A stretch of 56,761 nucleotides of DNA from Ancrocorticia sp052089425. GTDB lineage: Bacteria > Actinomycetota > Actinomycetes > Actinomycetales > Actinomycetaceae. A program made the position numbers and the translations under genes. Numbering within the stretch: the stretch's first letter is position 1; every line of letters starts with the position of its first letter. The notes beneath the pieces are model-generated. The model saw nothing but the letters and a program-made list of their open reading frames with translations. It ran no database searches and was not told the origin of the DNA. The stretch covers positions 1 to 56,761 of the forward strand of contig NZ_JBQCZW010000015.1 in NCBI RefSeq assembly GCF_052089425.1, read 5' to 3'. This document shows, in pieces, positions 24,238-32,918 of the stretch.

Positions 24238-25044
24238 TTACCCCTCTCGTTTTTCTACCACATTGAATTGTGCCACATTTGGGCTATTCAGGCTGTCAGG
24301 CCCGGCCTGATCGGATTCCACCTGATCTGCCCGCACGGGCGCGCCCTGCTCCCCGCTCTGCTCAGGGATATCCTTGACTAGCTGGCGGTAGGAGGCCTCG
24401 GCGGCGGCGTGGCGGGCGTTCTTCTGATTCGAACCCGTCCCACTCCCCCACCTGCGCCCGTCCATATGGGCCACGGCGGTGAACACGCGTGCGTGATCCG
24501 GCCCCTCACTGGTCATATCGAACGTCATGGTTCCCTCGGCCCCGCGCGCGTGGGCCACCTCTTCGAAGCTGGTCTGCCAGTCCAAGTTCGGGCCCAAAAG
24601 GCTGGCATCCATAATCTTCTGATCCACCAGCCGCTCGACGATCGCGCGCGTTGGCTCAAACCCATGCTGCAGATAGGTGGCGGCGATCAACGCCTCCATT
24701 GTGTCCGAAAGGATCGAATCCTTCTCACGCCCGCCGCTCTTGGCCTCACCCTTGCCAAGCCGTATGAACTGCCCCAGTTCCAGCGCCCTCGCAATATCCG
24801 CGAGCCCCTTCTCCGAGGCCGCATACCACTTGATCTGCGTCAGGTGCCCTTCGGGCAGGTCCGGGAAATCGCGGTAGGCGCGTTCGGCAACGATCAGGTT
24901 CAGCACCGAATCGCCCAGAAACTCGAGGCGCTCATTATGTGGCTCATCATGCTCAAACGCGAAGCTCCGGTGCGTGAGCGCGCGCCGAAGCAGGGGGCGA
25001 TTAATCTCGATACCCCACCTGGCGATCAGATCGCGGTAGCTCAC
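24238..25044 (-). CDS. rnc: Ribonuclease III
   Basis: 268 residues. The endonuclease domain (about 5-150) has the signature HNERLEFLGDSVLNL and the second acidic cluster DTMEALIAATYL; the dsRNA-binding domain (about 160-228) ends in GSNQKNARHAAAEASY. About 40 extra C-terminal residues are Gln/Asp-rich and probably disordered. It processes rRNA precursors and structured RNAs. Its ATG overlaps the yceD stop by 4 nt. The usual actinobacterial neighbours rpmF (before) and mutM/smc (after) are absent here; the response regulator gene follows instead. Confidence 0.96.
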   Translation of the reverse strand: MSYRDLIARWGIEINRPLLRRALTHRSFAFEHDEPHNERLEFLGDSVLNLIVAERAYRDFPDLPEGHLTQIKWYAASEKGLADIARALELGQFIRLGKGEAKSGGREKDSILSDTMEALIAATYLQHGFEPTRAIVERLVDQKIMDASLLGPNLDWQTSFEEVAHARGAEGTMTFDMTSEGPDHARVFTAVAHMDGRRWGSGTGSNQKNARHAAAEASYRQLVKDIPEQSGEQGAPVRADQVESDQAGPDSLNSPNVAQFNVVEKREG

Positions 25045-25598
25045 TCCTGGTCCTGCTCCTGCTCCATTTGCTCCTGAAGAGCCGCGAGCCCCTCAAAGCG
25101 CGGATCGAAGTGATCATGGTGGTGATCGGCGGGCAGATCGTCCCATCGCTCCCCACAATCGGGGCACAGCCCCGGGCAATCGGGCCGGCAGAGCGGGCGG
25201 AACGGCAAATTCGGCACAATCGAATCGCGCAGAATGGCCTCAAGATCGAAGGAATCATCCACGATCTCCTGAGACTCCTCCACCTCCTCATCGCCCTCTT
25301 CCACAAAGGCGGCCTTCCGCTCGGGGTAGTACACGAGTTCGGTGATTGGTTCACTGTGATCGTAGGCGAGATCGCGCAGGCACCTAGCGCACTGTCCCTC
25401 GAGGTGAATATCAGCGTTGCCTTGGATGAGGACTCCCTCGGCTACCGATTGCAGCACAAGATCGATGTGCATCGGCGAACCTTCTGGGGCCTTCAAGAGT
25501 TCCAGCCCGAATTCCGGTGGCGCGGGAACGTCATCCACCCACGGCAGCGCCGAGCCTTCCTGACGCGGCAGGCTCGCAACTGACACGGTTAATCCCAT
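25041..25598 (-). CDS. yceD: YceD/DUF177 family protein
   Basis: 185 residues with the family's Cys motifs: CARCL in the middle and CRPDCPGLCPDCGERW near the C terminus, likely a zinc site, followed by a His/Asp-rich stretch and DPRFEGLAALQ. YceD proteins are linked to 23S rRNA maturation and are usually encoded next to rpmF. Here no rpmF follows; the gene overlaps rnc by 4 nt and the upstream SepIVA-like gene by 10 nt. Confidence 0.9.
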   Translation of the reverse strand: MGLTVSVASLPRQEGSALPWVDDVPAPPEFGLELLKAPEGSPMHIDLVLQSVAEGVLIQGNADIHLEGQCARCLRDLAYDHSEPITELVYYPERKAAFVEEGDEEVEESQEIVDDSFDLEAILRDSIVPNLPFRPLCRPDCPGLCPDCGERWDDLPADHHHDHFDPRFEGLAALQEQMEQEQDQE

Positions 25599-26209
25599 TC
25601 TTCTTCCTCACCTTGTTCTTGCTGGCTGCCGTTTTCATTCTCGTTGCCGTCATCGCTATTGCGGCCGGACAGCACGTTACGTCCAGCCATAATTTGGCCA
25701 ACCAACGTATCAATGTGGCTCTGCGCGGTGTGGTTGAGCGAATCGAGCTCATTGCCAATTGCGGAGACCTGCTCCTGAAGGGCCAGCAACGAATTGTCGG
25801 AGTATGTATCTGCTCCGGCGCCAAGCTTATCGGCATGAGACTTGGCATCGTCCACAATACGCTGAGCGCGAGCCTTCGCCGCGATCGTGATGGCGTCTTG
25901 GGAGACGAGGCGCGCGGCCTGCTCCCGCGCTTCGGCGATCGTATCCTCGGCGTCCTTGTTAGCCCGCTCCAGAATATCGTCCGCGCGTTCCTGCGCCTGG
26001 GATCGCATTCCCTCGGCGTCAGCCAACATGCTGTCCGCCGCCACGATCTGATCCGGAACCTGATCGCGGGCGGTTGCCAAAAGATCGAGAACCTCGGAAC
26101 GGTTCACCATCGCTGATGCGGACATCGGGACGGATCTCGCCTCCGTGATCACATCCGTTAGTTCGTCGAGGATCGCCACCAGCGATGCACCCTCAGATTC
26201 CGTATTCAT
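25589..26209 (-). CDS. SepIVA-like DivIVA-type coiled-coil cell division protein
   Basis: 206 residues, almost all helical coiled coil (about 45-140, with repeated Ala/Glu/Arg heptads such as AQERADDILERANKDAEDT) and an acidic, Asn/Gln-rich tail ending EQGEEEEWD. There is no signal peptide or membrane helix. The position between coaD and yceD-rnc matches that of mycobacterial SepIVA (Rv2927c), a septal DivIVA-domain protein, and the composition agrees. The assignment rests mainly on context. It overlaps coaD by 4 nt and yceD by 10 nt. Confidence 0.7.
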   Translation of the reverse strand: MNTESEGASLVAILDELTDVITEARSVPMSASAMVNRSEVLDLLATARDQVPDQIVAADSMLADAEGMRSQAQERADDILERANKDAEDTIAEAREQAARLVSQDAITIAAKARAQRIVDDAKSHADKLGAGADTYSDNSLLALQEQVSAIGNELDSLNHTAQSHIDTLVGQIMAGRNVLSGRNSDDGNENENGSQQEQGEEEEWD

Positions 26210-26682
26210 CGGTTCTCCTTCTCACGTAATGCCTCCGCCACGTGGGACGGCACTAGATCATCAATTTTACCGCCGTGGTGCGCCACGTCTTTCACCATGG
26301 ACGAGGCGATGTGTCCCATCGCCGGATTACCCATGACGAACACCGTTTCAATACCTGTCAGGTGCCTGTTCATGAGGGCCATCGCCTGCTCGCCATCAAA
26401 ATCGGCCGCGCCGCGCAGGCCCTTGACGATCACTGAGGCTCCCACCTCCGCGCAGAACTCGGCCATCAGGCCGGAGTAGGGCACCACACGCACAGTGGGG
26501 CGGTCCGCAACCGCTTGCCTGACGAGCTCCACGCGTTCGTCCGCCGCGAAGAGGTACTTTTTCGCGTGATTCTGGGCCACCACAACGATCACCTCGTCGA
26601 ACATGGCCGCCGCACGGTCGATCACGTCCAGATGGCCAAGCGTCACGGGATCATAGGATCCGGGGCACACGGCTATAGTCAT
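26206..26682 (-). CDS. coaD: Phosphopantetheine adenylyltransferase
   Basis: 158 residues, the usual length. CPGSYDPVTLGHLDVIDRA carries the T/HxGH nucleotidyltransferase motif, VVVAQNHAKKYLF follows, and HIASSMVKDVA is the ATP-binding ISSS motif in slightly altered form. Fourth step of coenzyme A synthesis. It starts the coaD-SepIVA-yceD-rnc-regulator run and lies 77 bp after rsmD. Confidence 0.97.
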   Translation of the reverse strand: MTIAVCPGSYDPVTLGHLDVIDRAAAMFDEVIVVVAQNHAKKYLFAADERVELVRQAVADRPTVRVVPYSGLMAEFCAEVGASVIVKGLRGAADFDGEQAMALMNRHLTGIETVFVMGNPAMGHIASSMVKDVAHHGGKIDDLVPSHVAEALREKENR

Positions 26683-26759
26683 GGCTTTAGCCTACTGGGA
26701 TCGTGGCGCGGTTCCGGGCTTTTGTGGACAGTGTTTTGCCGACGACGACGAAGCCTTCC

Positions 26760-27305
26760 CTACAGCGGCACAACCTGACCGGTCCATGCACGTGTATCTC
26801 CCCACTTCTTCTGGTGCGTCAGTTTGATCCCAGCTGGCCACTGCGGTTCCGGGGAACGCGAGGAGCGCTCCACCACGATGGCGGCGTCCTCCGCTAGGTG
26901 CGGGAGGAGTCCGGCGAGGATCTGAGCGAGCTTTTCTTCCTCCAGATCGTACGGCGGATCGATGAACGCCAGATCGAAGGCGCGGTTGGGCGGCTGCTTC
27001 ACCCACGTTTCCACCTTCTGGTGGCTGAGCGTGACAGGCAGGCCCTGTGCGTTGGCGCGGATCAGTGCGGCGGCCTTGGGTGCGAACTCCACGCACTCGA
27101 CGTACACGGCGCCTCGTGAGGCGGCCTCGATGCCCAACGCACCCGAACCTGCGTACAGATCCAGCACCTCGCAGCCCTCGATGAACCCGCGATGTTCGAG
27201 GCTGGAAAACAAGGCCTCGCGCACCCTCTCGGAGGTGGGCCGCGTTCCAGAAGGCGGTACCTTGAGCACTCGCCCCTTGGCGCTACCAGCAACAATTCGA
27301 GTCAT
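26760..27305 (-). CDS. rsmD: 16S rRNA (guanine(966)-N(2))-methyltransferase
   Basis: 181 residues with the SAM-binding motif VLDLYAGSGALGIEAASRGA, the catalytic motif AFIDPPYDLEE and the N-terminal MTRIVAGSAKGRVLKVP. It methylates G966 of 16S rRNA in the 30S subunit. It follows recG by 23 bp on the same strand, the usual recG-rsmD-coaD order. Confidence 0.96.
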   Translation of the reverse strand: MTRIVAGSAKGRVLKVPPSGTRPTSERVREALFSSLEHRGFIEGCEVLDLYAGSGALGIEAASRGAVYVECVEFAPKAAALIRANAQGLPVTLSHQKVETWVKQPPNRAFDLAFIDPPYDLEEEKLAQILAGLLPHLAEDAAIVVERSSRSPEPQWPAGIKLTHQKKWGDTRAWTGQVVPL

Positions 27306-27328
27306 TGACCCTTCCCTTCCACAACCGC

Positions 27329-29416
27329 CTACCCCTTCTCCAAGTATTCGGCGCGCTCTAGGCGTTCCACCTCGGCCGTCAGTGCTGGCGGGAGCGGCTT
27401 CTCAACAAGATCGCGTGCCGCCGTTCGCGCCTGCTCGATAATGTCCGTGTCCCGGAGGACGGAGAGAAACTGGAGGTGGGAGATTCCACCGGATTGGCTG
27501 GCACCGAGCACATCGCCCTCGCTACGCAGGCGCAGATCTTCTTCGGCAAGCACAAAGCCATCGGTTGTGGAGGCGAAGGCCTCAAGCCGAGCTTTGGCCA
27601 ACGTCCCATCCGGTACGCCGGTCACGGCAAGGCACAAGCCCGGGGCAGTTCCGCGCCCGATGCGTCCGCGGAGCTGATGGAGCTGGGAAAGCCCGAACCT
27701 GTCCGCATCCATGATCACCATGAGGGTGGCCTCGCGAACATCTACCCCCACTTCAATCACCGTGGTGGATACAAGCACGGGGATGCGTCCGGAGGCGAAC
27801 TCCTCCATCGCGCCGGTTTTTTCGTCTTGGCTCAGCTGGCCGTGGATCATGCCGATCTCTATGCCCGCCAACGCAGGATCGGCCCGAAGCGCAGCCGCGA
27901 TCTCCACCACGGAAGCCTGCCCCTCTTCGGGTTCGATGCGTGGGCACACCACGTAGGCGCGGCCCCCGCCGTCAACTTCCTCGCGGGTTCGCTGCCATAC
28001 GCGTTCCATCCACAGCTGGTTCGCCGCCGGCACGATCGTTGTGGAGATTCCCGCGCGCCCAGCCGGAAGCTCCCGCAACGTGGAAACATCCAGATCTCCG
28101 AACACGCTCATAGCGATCGTGCGGGGAATCGGCGTGGCCGTCATGACCAGCGTGTGCACGCCGGAAGCCAGCCGATCGCGCTGGTCCACGCCGAAGCGAT
28201 GCTGTTCGTCAATCACGGCTAGCCCGAGGAATGGAATCTGCACGTCCTCGGACAGGAGGGCGTGGGTGCCAACGATTAGCCCCGCTTGTCCGGAGGCAAT
28301 ACGCGCGAGGGTTCGCCGGCGCTGGGCCGCCGTGAGAGATCCCGTGAGGATCTCCAGTCCCACATCCAGCACATGTTCGGGGCCAAGCATGGCTTCGATG
28401 GTCCGCAAATGTTGCCACGCCAGAACCTCCGTTGGAGCGAGGAGAGCCGCCTGCCCTCCCCCATCGATCACCTGAAGCATGCCGCGCAACGCCACCACGG
28501 TCTTACCGGAGCCAACATCGCCTTGGAGGAGGCGCTGCATGGGGACCTCGCGCGAAAGATCGGCGGCGATCTCTTGGCTGACCTTTTGCTGGCCCGCGGT
28601 CAGAGTGAAGGGTAGAGCTTCATCGAATGCCTGACGTAGCTTGCCGTCTTGGCTTGGATAGGCCGTGACGGAATGCTTGCGTGCTTGCCGCCCACGCTCC
28701 GCCAATGCCGTCTGGAGCACTACCGCCTCTTCGTGCTTCATACGCAGTTGCGCCCGTTTCCACGGTTCTTCTTCCTGCGGATGATGGAGGACAGTGATGG
28801 CCTCAAACAAGCTGGGTAACCCATGCGCCGCCCGATAGCCTTCCGGAAGAGGATCGGGGAAATCGGCTTCCGTGAGCGTTGGCAGAACCGTGCCCACCGC
28901 TTTTTCGATCTTCCACGAAGGAACCTTCTCGGCAGCATGGTAGATCGGAATGGGCCTGCCCATCTTCTCCGAATCCGGCTCATCGTATTCCGGATGAGAG
29001 AGCTGGAGTTGGCCGCGATAAGAGCTGACGGTGCCCGAAAAGGTGGCGACGGTGCCAGAGGTCAGTTGCCGCTCGTGGTACTGAAGCGGGCGCGGGTTCT
29101 TCGCAAAGAATGTCAGGGACAGATCGTTCTCACCATCCGTCACTTCGACGGTCAGAATGAAGCCGCGGCGGGAATTCATCGGGCGTAGGTTCGTGGAAAG
29201 CACCCGCGCAATGACGGTGACGGCGTCGCCCTCGCTCACCTGCGAGATCGGCATCAGTTCGCCGCGCTTGGCAAGCCGAAATGGAAAATGGTACACAAGG
29301 TCGCGAACCGTCGCGAGGCCCAGCTTGGCCAATGCGTTCGCGCTTCGTTTTCCGAGAACGCGTTCGAGGGGGCGTGAAAGCCCCGTCCAATCGTCACTTG
29401 CTACTGCGCCTGCCAC
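27329..29416 (-). CDS. recG: ATP-dependent DNA helicase RecG
   Basis: 695 residues from a GTG at 29414-29416 with AAGGAG 5 nt upstream. The open frame continues 126 codons, but that part lies antisense to rpmB and has no helicase homology. Order: helix-hairpin region (about 20-70), OB-fold wedge (about 75-160), helicase domain 1 with Walker A GDVGSGKTVVAL, motif II DEQHRFGVDQRD and TATPIPRT, then helicase domain 2 with QLRGRIGRG and the C-terminal TRG region. It remodels stalled replication forks. It is divergent from rpmB. The DAK-type gene often found between rpmB and recG in actinobacteria is missing. Confidence 0.96.
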   Translation of the reverse strand: MAGAVASDDWTGLSRPLERVLGKRSANALAKLGLATVRDLVYHFPFRLAKRGELMPISQVSEGDAVTVIARVLSTNLRPMNSRRGFILTVEVTDGENDLSLTFFAKNPRPLQYHERQLTSGTVATFSGTVSSYRGQLQLSHPEYDEPDSEKMGRPIPIYHAAEKVPSWKIEKAVGTVLPTLTEADFPDPLPEGYRAAHGLPSLFEAITVLHHPQEEEPWKRAQLRMKHEEAVVLQTALAERGRQARKHSVTAYPSQDGKLRQAFDEALPFTLTAGQQKVSQEIAADLSREVPMQRLLQGDVGSGKTVVALRGMLQVIDGGGQAALLAPTEVLAWQHLRTIEAMLGPEHVLDVGLEILTGSLTAAQRRRTLARIASGQAGLIVGTHALLSEDVQIPFLGLAVIDEQHRFGVDQRDRLASGVHTLVMTATPIPRTIAMSVFGDLDVSTLRELPAGRAGISTTIVPAANQLWMERVWQRTREEVDGGGRAYVVCPRIEPEEGQASVVEIAAALRADPALAGIEIGMIHGQLSQDEKTGAMEEFASGRIPVLVSTTVIEVGVDVREATLMVIMDADRFGLSQLHQLRGRIGRGTAPGLCLAVTGVPDGTLAKARLEAFASTTDGFVLAEEDLRLRSEGDVLGASQSGGISHLQFLSVLRDTDIIEQARTAARDLVEKPLPPALTAEVERLERAEYLEKG

Positions 29417-29575
29417 CACTGCTCCTTTCCGGTGCAATCCTACAGGTGCGCTATACCACTGATAACTCGGTTGGTCATGCGGCGTGAGCGTGGATATACT
29501 AGTCCAGTTGCCATTCGTGAGAATGGTGTCTAGGAGACGCCGCTGGCGTCCCGTCAGCGATTGAAGGAGATAACC

Positions 29576-29767
29576 GTGGCCTCTGTATGCGACGTCTGTG
29601 GCAAGCACCCCAGCTTCGGCAAGAGCGTCTCGCACTCCCACGTGCGTACCAGCCGCCGTTGGAACCCGAATATTCAGCGTGTCCGCGCCATTGTTAAGGG
29701 CGCCCCGAAGCGTTTGAATGTCTGCACCTCTTGCCTCAAGGCAGGTAAGGTTCAGCGGGCAATCTGA
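29576..29767 (+). CDS. rpmB: 50S ribosomal protein bL28 (Cys-containing form)
   Basis: 63 residues from a GTG with GAAGGAG 6 nt upstream. MASVCDVCGKHPSFGKSVSHSHVR is canonical. Two CxxC pairs (VCDVC and VCTSC) make it the zinc-binding C+ type, which in actinobacteria is the zinc-replete version. A bidirectional terminator follows directly. Confidence 0.97.
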   Translation: MASVCDVCGKHPSFGKSVSHSHVRTSRRWNPNIQRVRAIVKGAPKRLNVCTSCLKAGKVQRAI

Positions 29768-29777
29768 GCGAGAATTT

Positions 29778-29811
29778 AAAAGGGTCGCACTCAACGGTGC
29801 GACCCTTTTTC
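29778..29811. terminator. Bidirectional terminator between rpmB and the lipoprotein gene
   Basis: AAAAGGGTCGCAC (29778-29790) pairs with GTGCGACCCTTTT (29797 onward) around a 6-nt loop. A/T runs on both sides let it serve rpmB and the convergent catabolic operon. Confidence 0.93.
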
Positions 29812-29835
29812 TATGCCCGCCTCACCGGGCTCCAA

Positions 29836-31539
29836 TCATTCAAACTCGTAGTACAGGGAATCCGGATCTGCGAGTTCTTCCAGCTCCTCACCTGTCATAT
29901 CCGGATCTATCGGGTCAACCGGTTCGCCTAGAGCTGGCCGATCGGCGCGGTTCTGAGCAAACATCCAGTCCCCCAAACGCGGGTCGTCATACGCCAGAAG
30001 CCATGACGAGTGAGTGCTTGAAGCCACGTCTGAGATCACGTCTGGTAAGTAGACCGTCAGCCGTGGCGAAGCGCCCTCACCCCTCAGGGCATTGATCATG
30101 GCCAGTGTTTTCTCGAATGGTCGAATATCATCGTCATACGCTTGAAGCTCCCACATAGGGATGTGGGCGTATTGCTCAACGTAGGGGACAACAGTATCGA
30201 TAACCGTGGGGCCACCTCCAACAGGATTATTTGGTCCTCCAGCAACCGGTATCAACGCCGCAAAGAGATCCGGGTAGAGTATGGACACATTCAGCAGCCC
30301 TTCGGCTCCGATTGACAGGCCCGTGCCATACACGCGATCTGCATCGCCACCGCGGGCGGCAACGATCTCGTCCATGAGCTCTGCCAAGCCCTCCATCACA
30401 TCTGGATCTCGCCACAGCTTATCCTGAGGGATTTGTGGGGCAACGACGATCGCCTGATTTCCACCCTCTTCCGATTCTGAGGCCCAACGTACGGCACCTT
30501 CACCCTTGGTGGCCCCGAGATGCTGTGCGGCGTCAGTTCCCCGCTCCCCACTGCCGTGCAAGAACAGCACAACAGGTAGCGGGCCCTCGGAGGATTCGGG
30601 CACATAGAGCCGGTACGGCAACGAAACATTCTCGCCCACATACTCTTCATAGGTGAAAAGGCTCTCGTCGGAGAGCTGCCCGAACACGTTGAGATCGGCT
30701 ACCTCTCCTTTGTCAACGGTGACTCGAACTGCAGTGGCTTGTGACGGTGATACATAGCGGTCAAGCCGATTTCCCTCGACGTCTGCCACATCGATTTCTT
30801 GCCACTGCTCCCCGTCCTCGCTCGTTTCAAGAGTGACGTGTGATGGAGAGTCACTGCCAAACGTGAGCGACCAACGATGCACAACTGTTGGCCGGTCCAG
30901 ATCAATCGTGAGTGTTGTAGGTTCCGTCGCGGCGAATACTGTTTCCGTGTCACCGTCGGTGGCGAGAGCCGCATCGTCCGGATTGGTACTCGCGATGATC
31001 TCTGCCTTGAGAATAGCGGCATCGAATACATCTGCCCGCTGGCCTTGCATTAACTCGTCAGCTACGTCAGTAACATCCCGGTCCTGCGTAGCAACGTGGG
31101 TGCGCAGCCCAACAGCGTTCGCGTCCGAAACCTCACCTGACGTGAGGCCGATACCTGCAAACATCGCCGGGTAGTGCTCGTCGATGGCACCGACAATTGA
31201 ATCCGCATCATCGCTCATCGCAATTGCGTAAACTTGCGTATCTGAAATGCTATTTTCAGCCCGCGCGTCGAAAACTGCCTCTGAAACCTCGCCTGCATCG
31301 GAGTCCGCAGAAACTTGGAGCACAACCGCTGGCGAACCGATCTCATCACTCTCTGGCGAAAGCTCCTCGTCAGTGTCACCTGCTACGAGTATGAGGGGCC
31401 ACCCGTCTTCCGGCGCTTCTCCTTCTGGAACTCTCAGGTCAACTCCACTGGATTCGGGTGTACTCGTACAGGCCGACGCCACGAGGGCCGTGACCATCAA
31501 TACGGCCATGAAGGAGCCGCGAAATGTCCTATGAATCAT
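29836..31539 (-). CDS. Surface lipoprotein: degenerate hydrolase, discoidin-like domain and active alpha/beta-hydrolase
   Basis: 567 residues from the ATG at 31537-31539 (AGGAG 7 nt upstream). The signal peptide ends in VASAC, so Cys24 should be lipidated and the protein tethered outside the membrane. About residues 45-190 resemble an alpha/beta hydrolase that lost its nucleophile (AIAMSDDAD where GxSxG would be, then MFAGIGLTSGEVSD). About 195-305 resemble an F5/8 type C (discoidin) fold: DAALATDGDTETVF, VVHRWSLTFG, TLETSEDGEQW, VRVTVDKGEV. About 310-540 are an esterase of the PHB-depolymerase/dienelactone type: VVLFLHGSGERG, nucleophile motif GTGLSIGAEG, and a probable catalytic His in STHSSW. 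It lies 17 bp after the GntP permease gene, so it is probably the last gene of that operon. The substrate is unknown; an ester or lactone of an imported acid is the natural guess. Confidence 0.75.
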   Translation of the reverse strand: MIHRTFRGSFMAVLMVTALVASACTSTPESSGVDLRVPEGEAPEDGWPLILVAGDTDEELSPESDEIGSPAVVLQVSADSDAGEVSEAVFDARAENSISDTQVYAIAMSDDADSIVGAIDEHYPAMFAGIGLTSGEVSDANAVGLRTHVATQDRDVTDVADELMQGQRADVFDAAILKAEIIASTNPDDAALATDGDTETVFAATEPTTLTIDLDRPTVVHRWSLTFGSDSPSHVTLETSEDGEQWQEIDVADVEGNRLDRYVSPSQATAVRVTVDKGEVADLNVFGQLSDESLFTYEEYVGENVSLPYRLYVPESSEGPLPVVLFLHGSGERGTDAAQHLGATKGEGAVRWASESEEGGNQAIVVAPQIPQDKLWRDPDVMEGLAELMDEIVAARGGDADRVYGTGLSIGAEGLLNVSILYPDLFAALIPVAGGPNNPVGGGPTVIDTVVPYVEQYAHIPMWELQAYDDDIRPFEKTLAMINALRGEGASPRLTVYLPDVISDVASSTHSSWLLAYDDPRLGDWMFAQNRADRPALGEPVDPIDPDMTGEELEELADPDSLYYEFE

Positions 31540-31556
31540 CTTGGATCTCCTGTGAA

Positions 31557-32918
31557 TCAAACAATCTGGAACACTCCCCACGTGATGAGGAAGCCCGTCA
31601 CACCACAAATCGTTGTGAGCACGGTCCACGTCTTCAAGCCGTCAGCCACACTCAAGCCTAGATACTTTGTCACGATCCAGAAGCCCGAATCGTTGATATG
31701 AGACAGGCCCAAACTACCGAAGCCAATCGCCAGCGTGATCAGCGCAGTTTCCACGGGCGAATAACCTCCTTGGGAGATTGCCGTAGACAGCAGTCCCGCC
31801 GTTGTCAGGATGGCAACAGTTGCAGACCCCTGTGCGGCTCGCAGAGCCTGAGAGATCACGAATCCCGCCACAATGGTTGGCATTCCGATGGCCGTCAGGG
31901 AGCTGGCGAGGGAATCGCCGATTCCTGACTCTACTAAGACGTTGCCGAATGCACCGCCGGCACCCGTCACAAAGATGATGACGGCAACCATGGGCAAAGC
32001 TGAATCGGCAACCGAGCTCCGCTTCGCCTTGTTCCAACGCGCCTTGCGGCCCACCACCACATACGCCACAAGCAAGCCAAGCAACAAGGCCGTAGCTGGA
32101 GCACCAATGAATTGCGCAATCGGCATCAGCGAATTGCCTTCATCGAGCACAGTTTGCAGGGTTGAACCGATCATGATCAATGCAATGGGCAACACGATGA
32201 GTCCAACAACAGTCCCTGCAGAGGGCACGCTCCGCGTAGTACCTTCAGTAGGCTGGTCCTCGCCAGATTCCAACGCCTCGGAAGCTGGAGATTCTCTCAG
32301 AACGATCTTGTCCACCTTGAACAGCTTCGCGGCGAAGAATCCAATAACTCCCACAATTGCGGAGATCGCTAGTCCGATAATGGTCACTAACCCCACGTCC
32401 GCGTTCACTTGAGCGGCCGCGGCCACCGGCCCTGGATGCGGGGGCAATGTGACGTGCACTGTCAACAGAACCGCACCCACCGGCAACCCAATTCTGATGG
32501 GGTTGATATTCGAGATCTTTGCAAATCCAAACACCAGCGGAGCCAAGATAATGAAACCAACATCGAAGAACACCGGAATACCCAGAATGAACGCTGCGAT
32601 GGTAACCGCCGCGATCACGCGCTTGGCTCCAAGCTTCGCTGTGAAGGTTCGAGCTAAGTGATCGGCACCCCCGGACACCTCGATCATCCGGCCCAACATA
32701 GACCCAAGGCCCACGACGATGGCAACAGAACCCAGCGTGTTTCCCATCCCGTCAATGAGGGTAGGTACAACACTTTCGATCGGTATCCCCGTGACGATGG
32801 CAGTTCCCATCGCAACAAGTAGCAGGGCCACAAAGGCTGGCAATTCAAGCTTGATCACAAGGATGAGCAGGACAATGACGGCGGTAACAGCCGTCAGTAG
32901 TAGAGCGGTGGTGCTCAT
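31557..32918 (-). CDS. GntP-family gluconate/sugar-acid:H+ symporter
   Basis: 453 residues, about 12 membrane helices. Family marks: LPAFVALLLVAMGTAIVTGI at the start, GLGSMLGRMIEVSGGAD, the HVTLPPHPGPVAAA motif (conserved LPPHPGPVAAA) and the C-terminal GSLGLSHINDSGFW. GntP members import gluconate, fructuronate, glycerate or threonate-like acids. The cluster context suggests a C4-type acid. Its ATG overlaps the dehydrogenase stop by 4 nt. Confidence 0.93.
   Translation of the reverse strand: MSTTALLLTAVTAVIVLLILVIKLELPAFVALLLVAMGTAIVTGIPIESVVPTLIDGMGNTLGSVAIVVGLGSMLGRMIEVSGGADHLARTFTAKLGAKRVIAAVTIAAFILGIPVFFDVGFIILAPLVFGFAKISNINPIRIGLPVGAVLLTVHVTLPPHPGPVAAAAQVNADVGLVTIIGLAISAIVGVIGFFAAKLFKVDKIVLRESPASEALESGEDQPTEGTTRSVPSAGTVVGLIVLPIALIMIGSTLQTVLDEGNSLMPIAQFIGAPATALLLGLLVAYVVVGRKARWNKAKRSSVADSALPMVAVIIFVTGAGGAFGNVLVESGIGDSLASSLTAIGMPTIVAGFVISQALRAAQGSATVAILTTAGLLSTAISQGGYSPVETALITLAIGFGSLGLSHINDSGFWIVTKYLGLSVADGLKTWTVLTTICGVTGFLITWGVFQIV

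Noticed and set aside
29417..29794. 126-codon N-terminal extension of the recG frame
   Set aside because: It lies antisense to rpmB, has no helicase homology, and a GTG with AAGGAG marks a better start at 29416.
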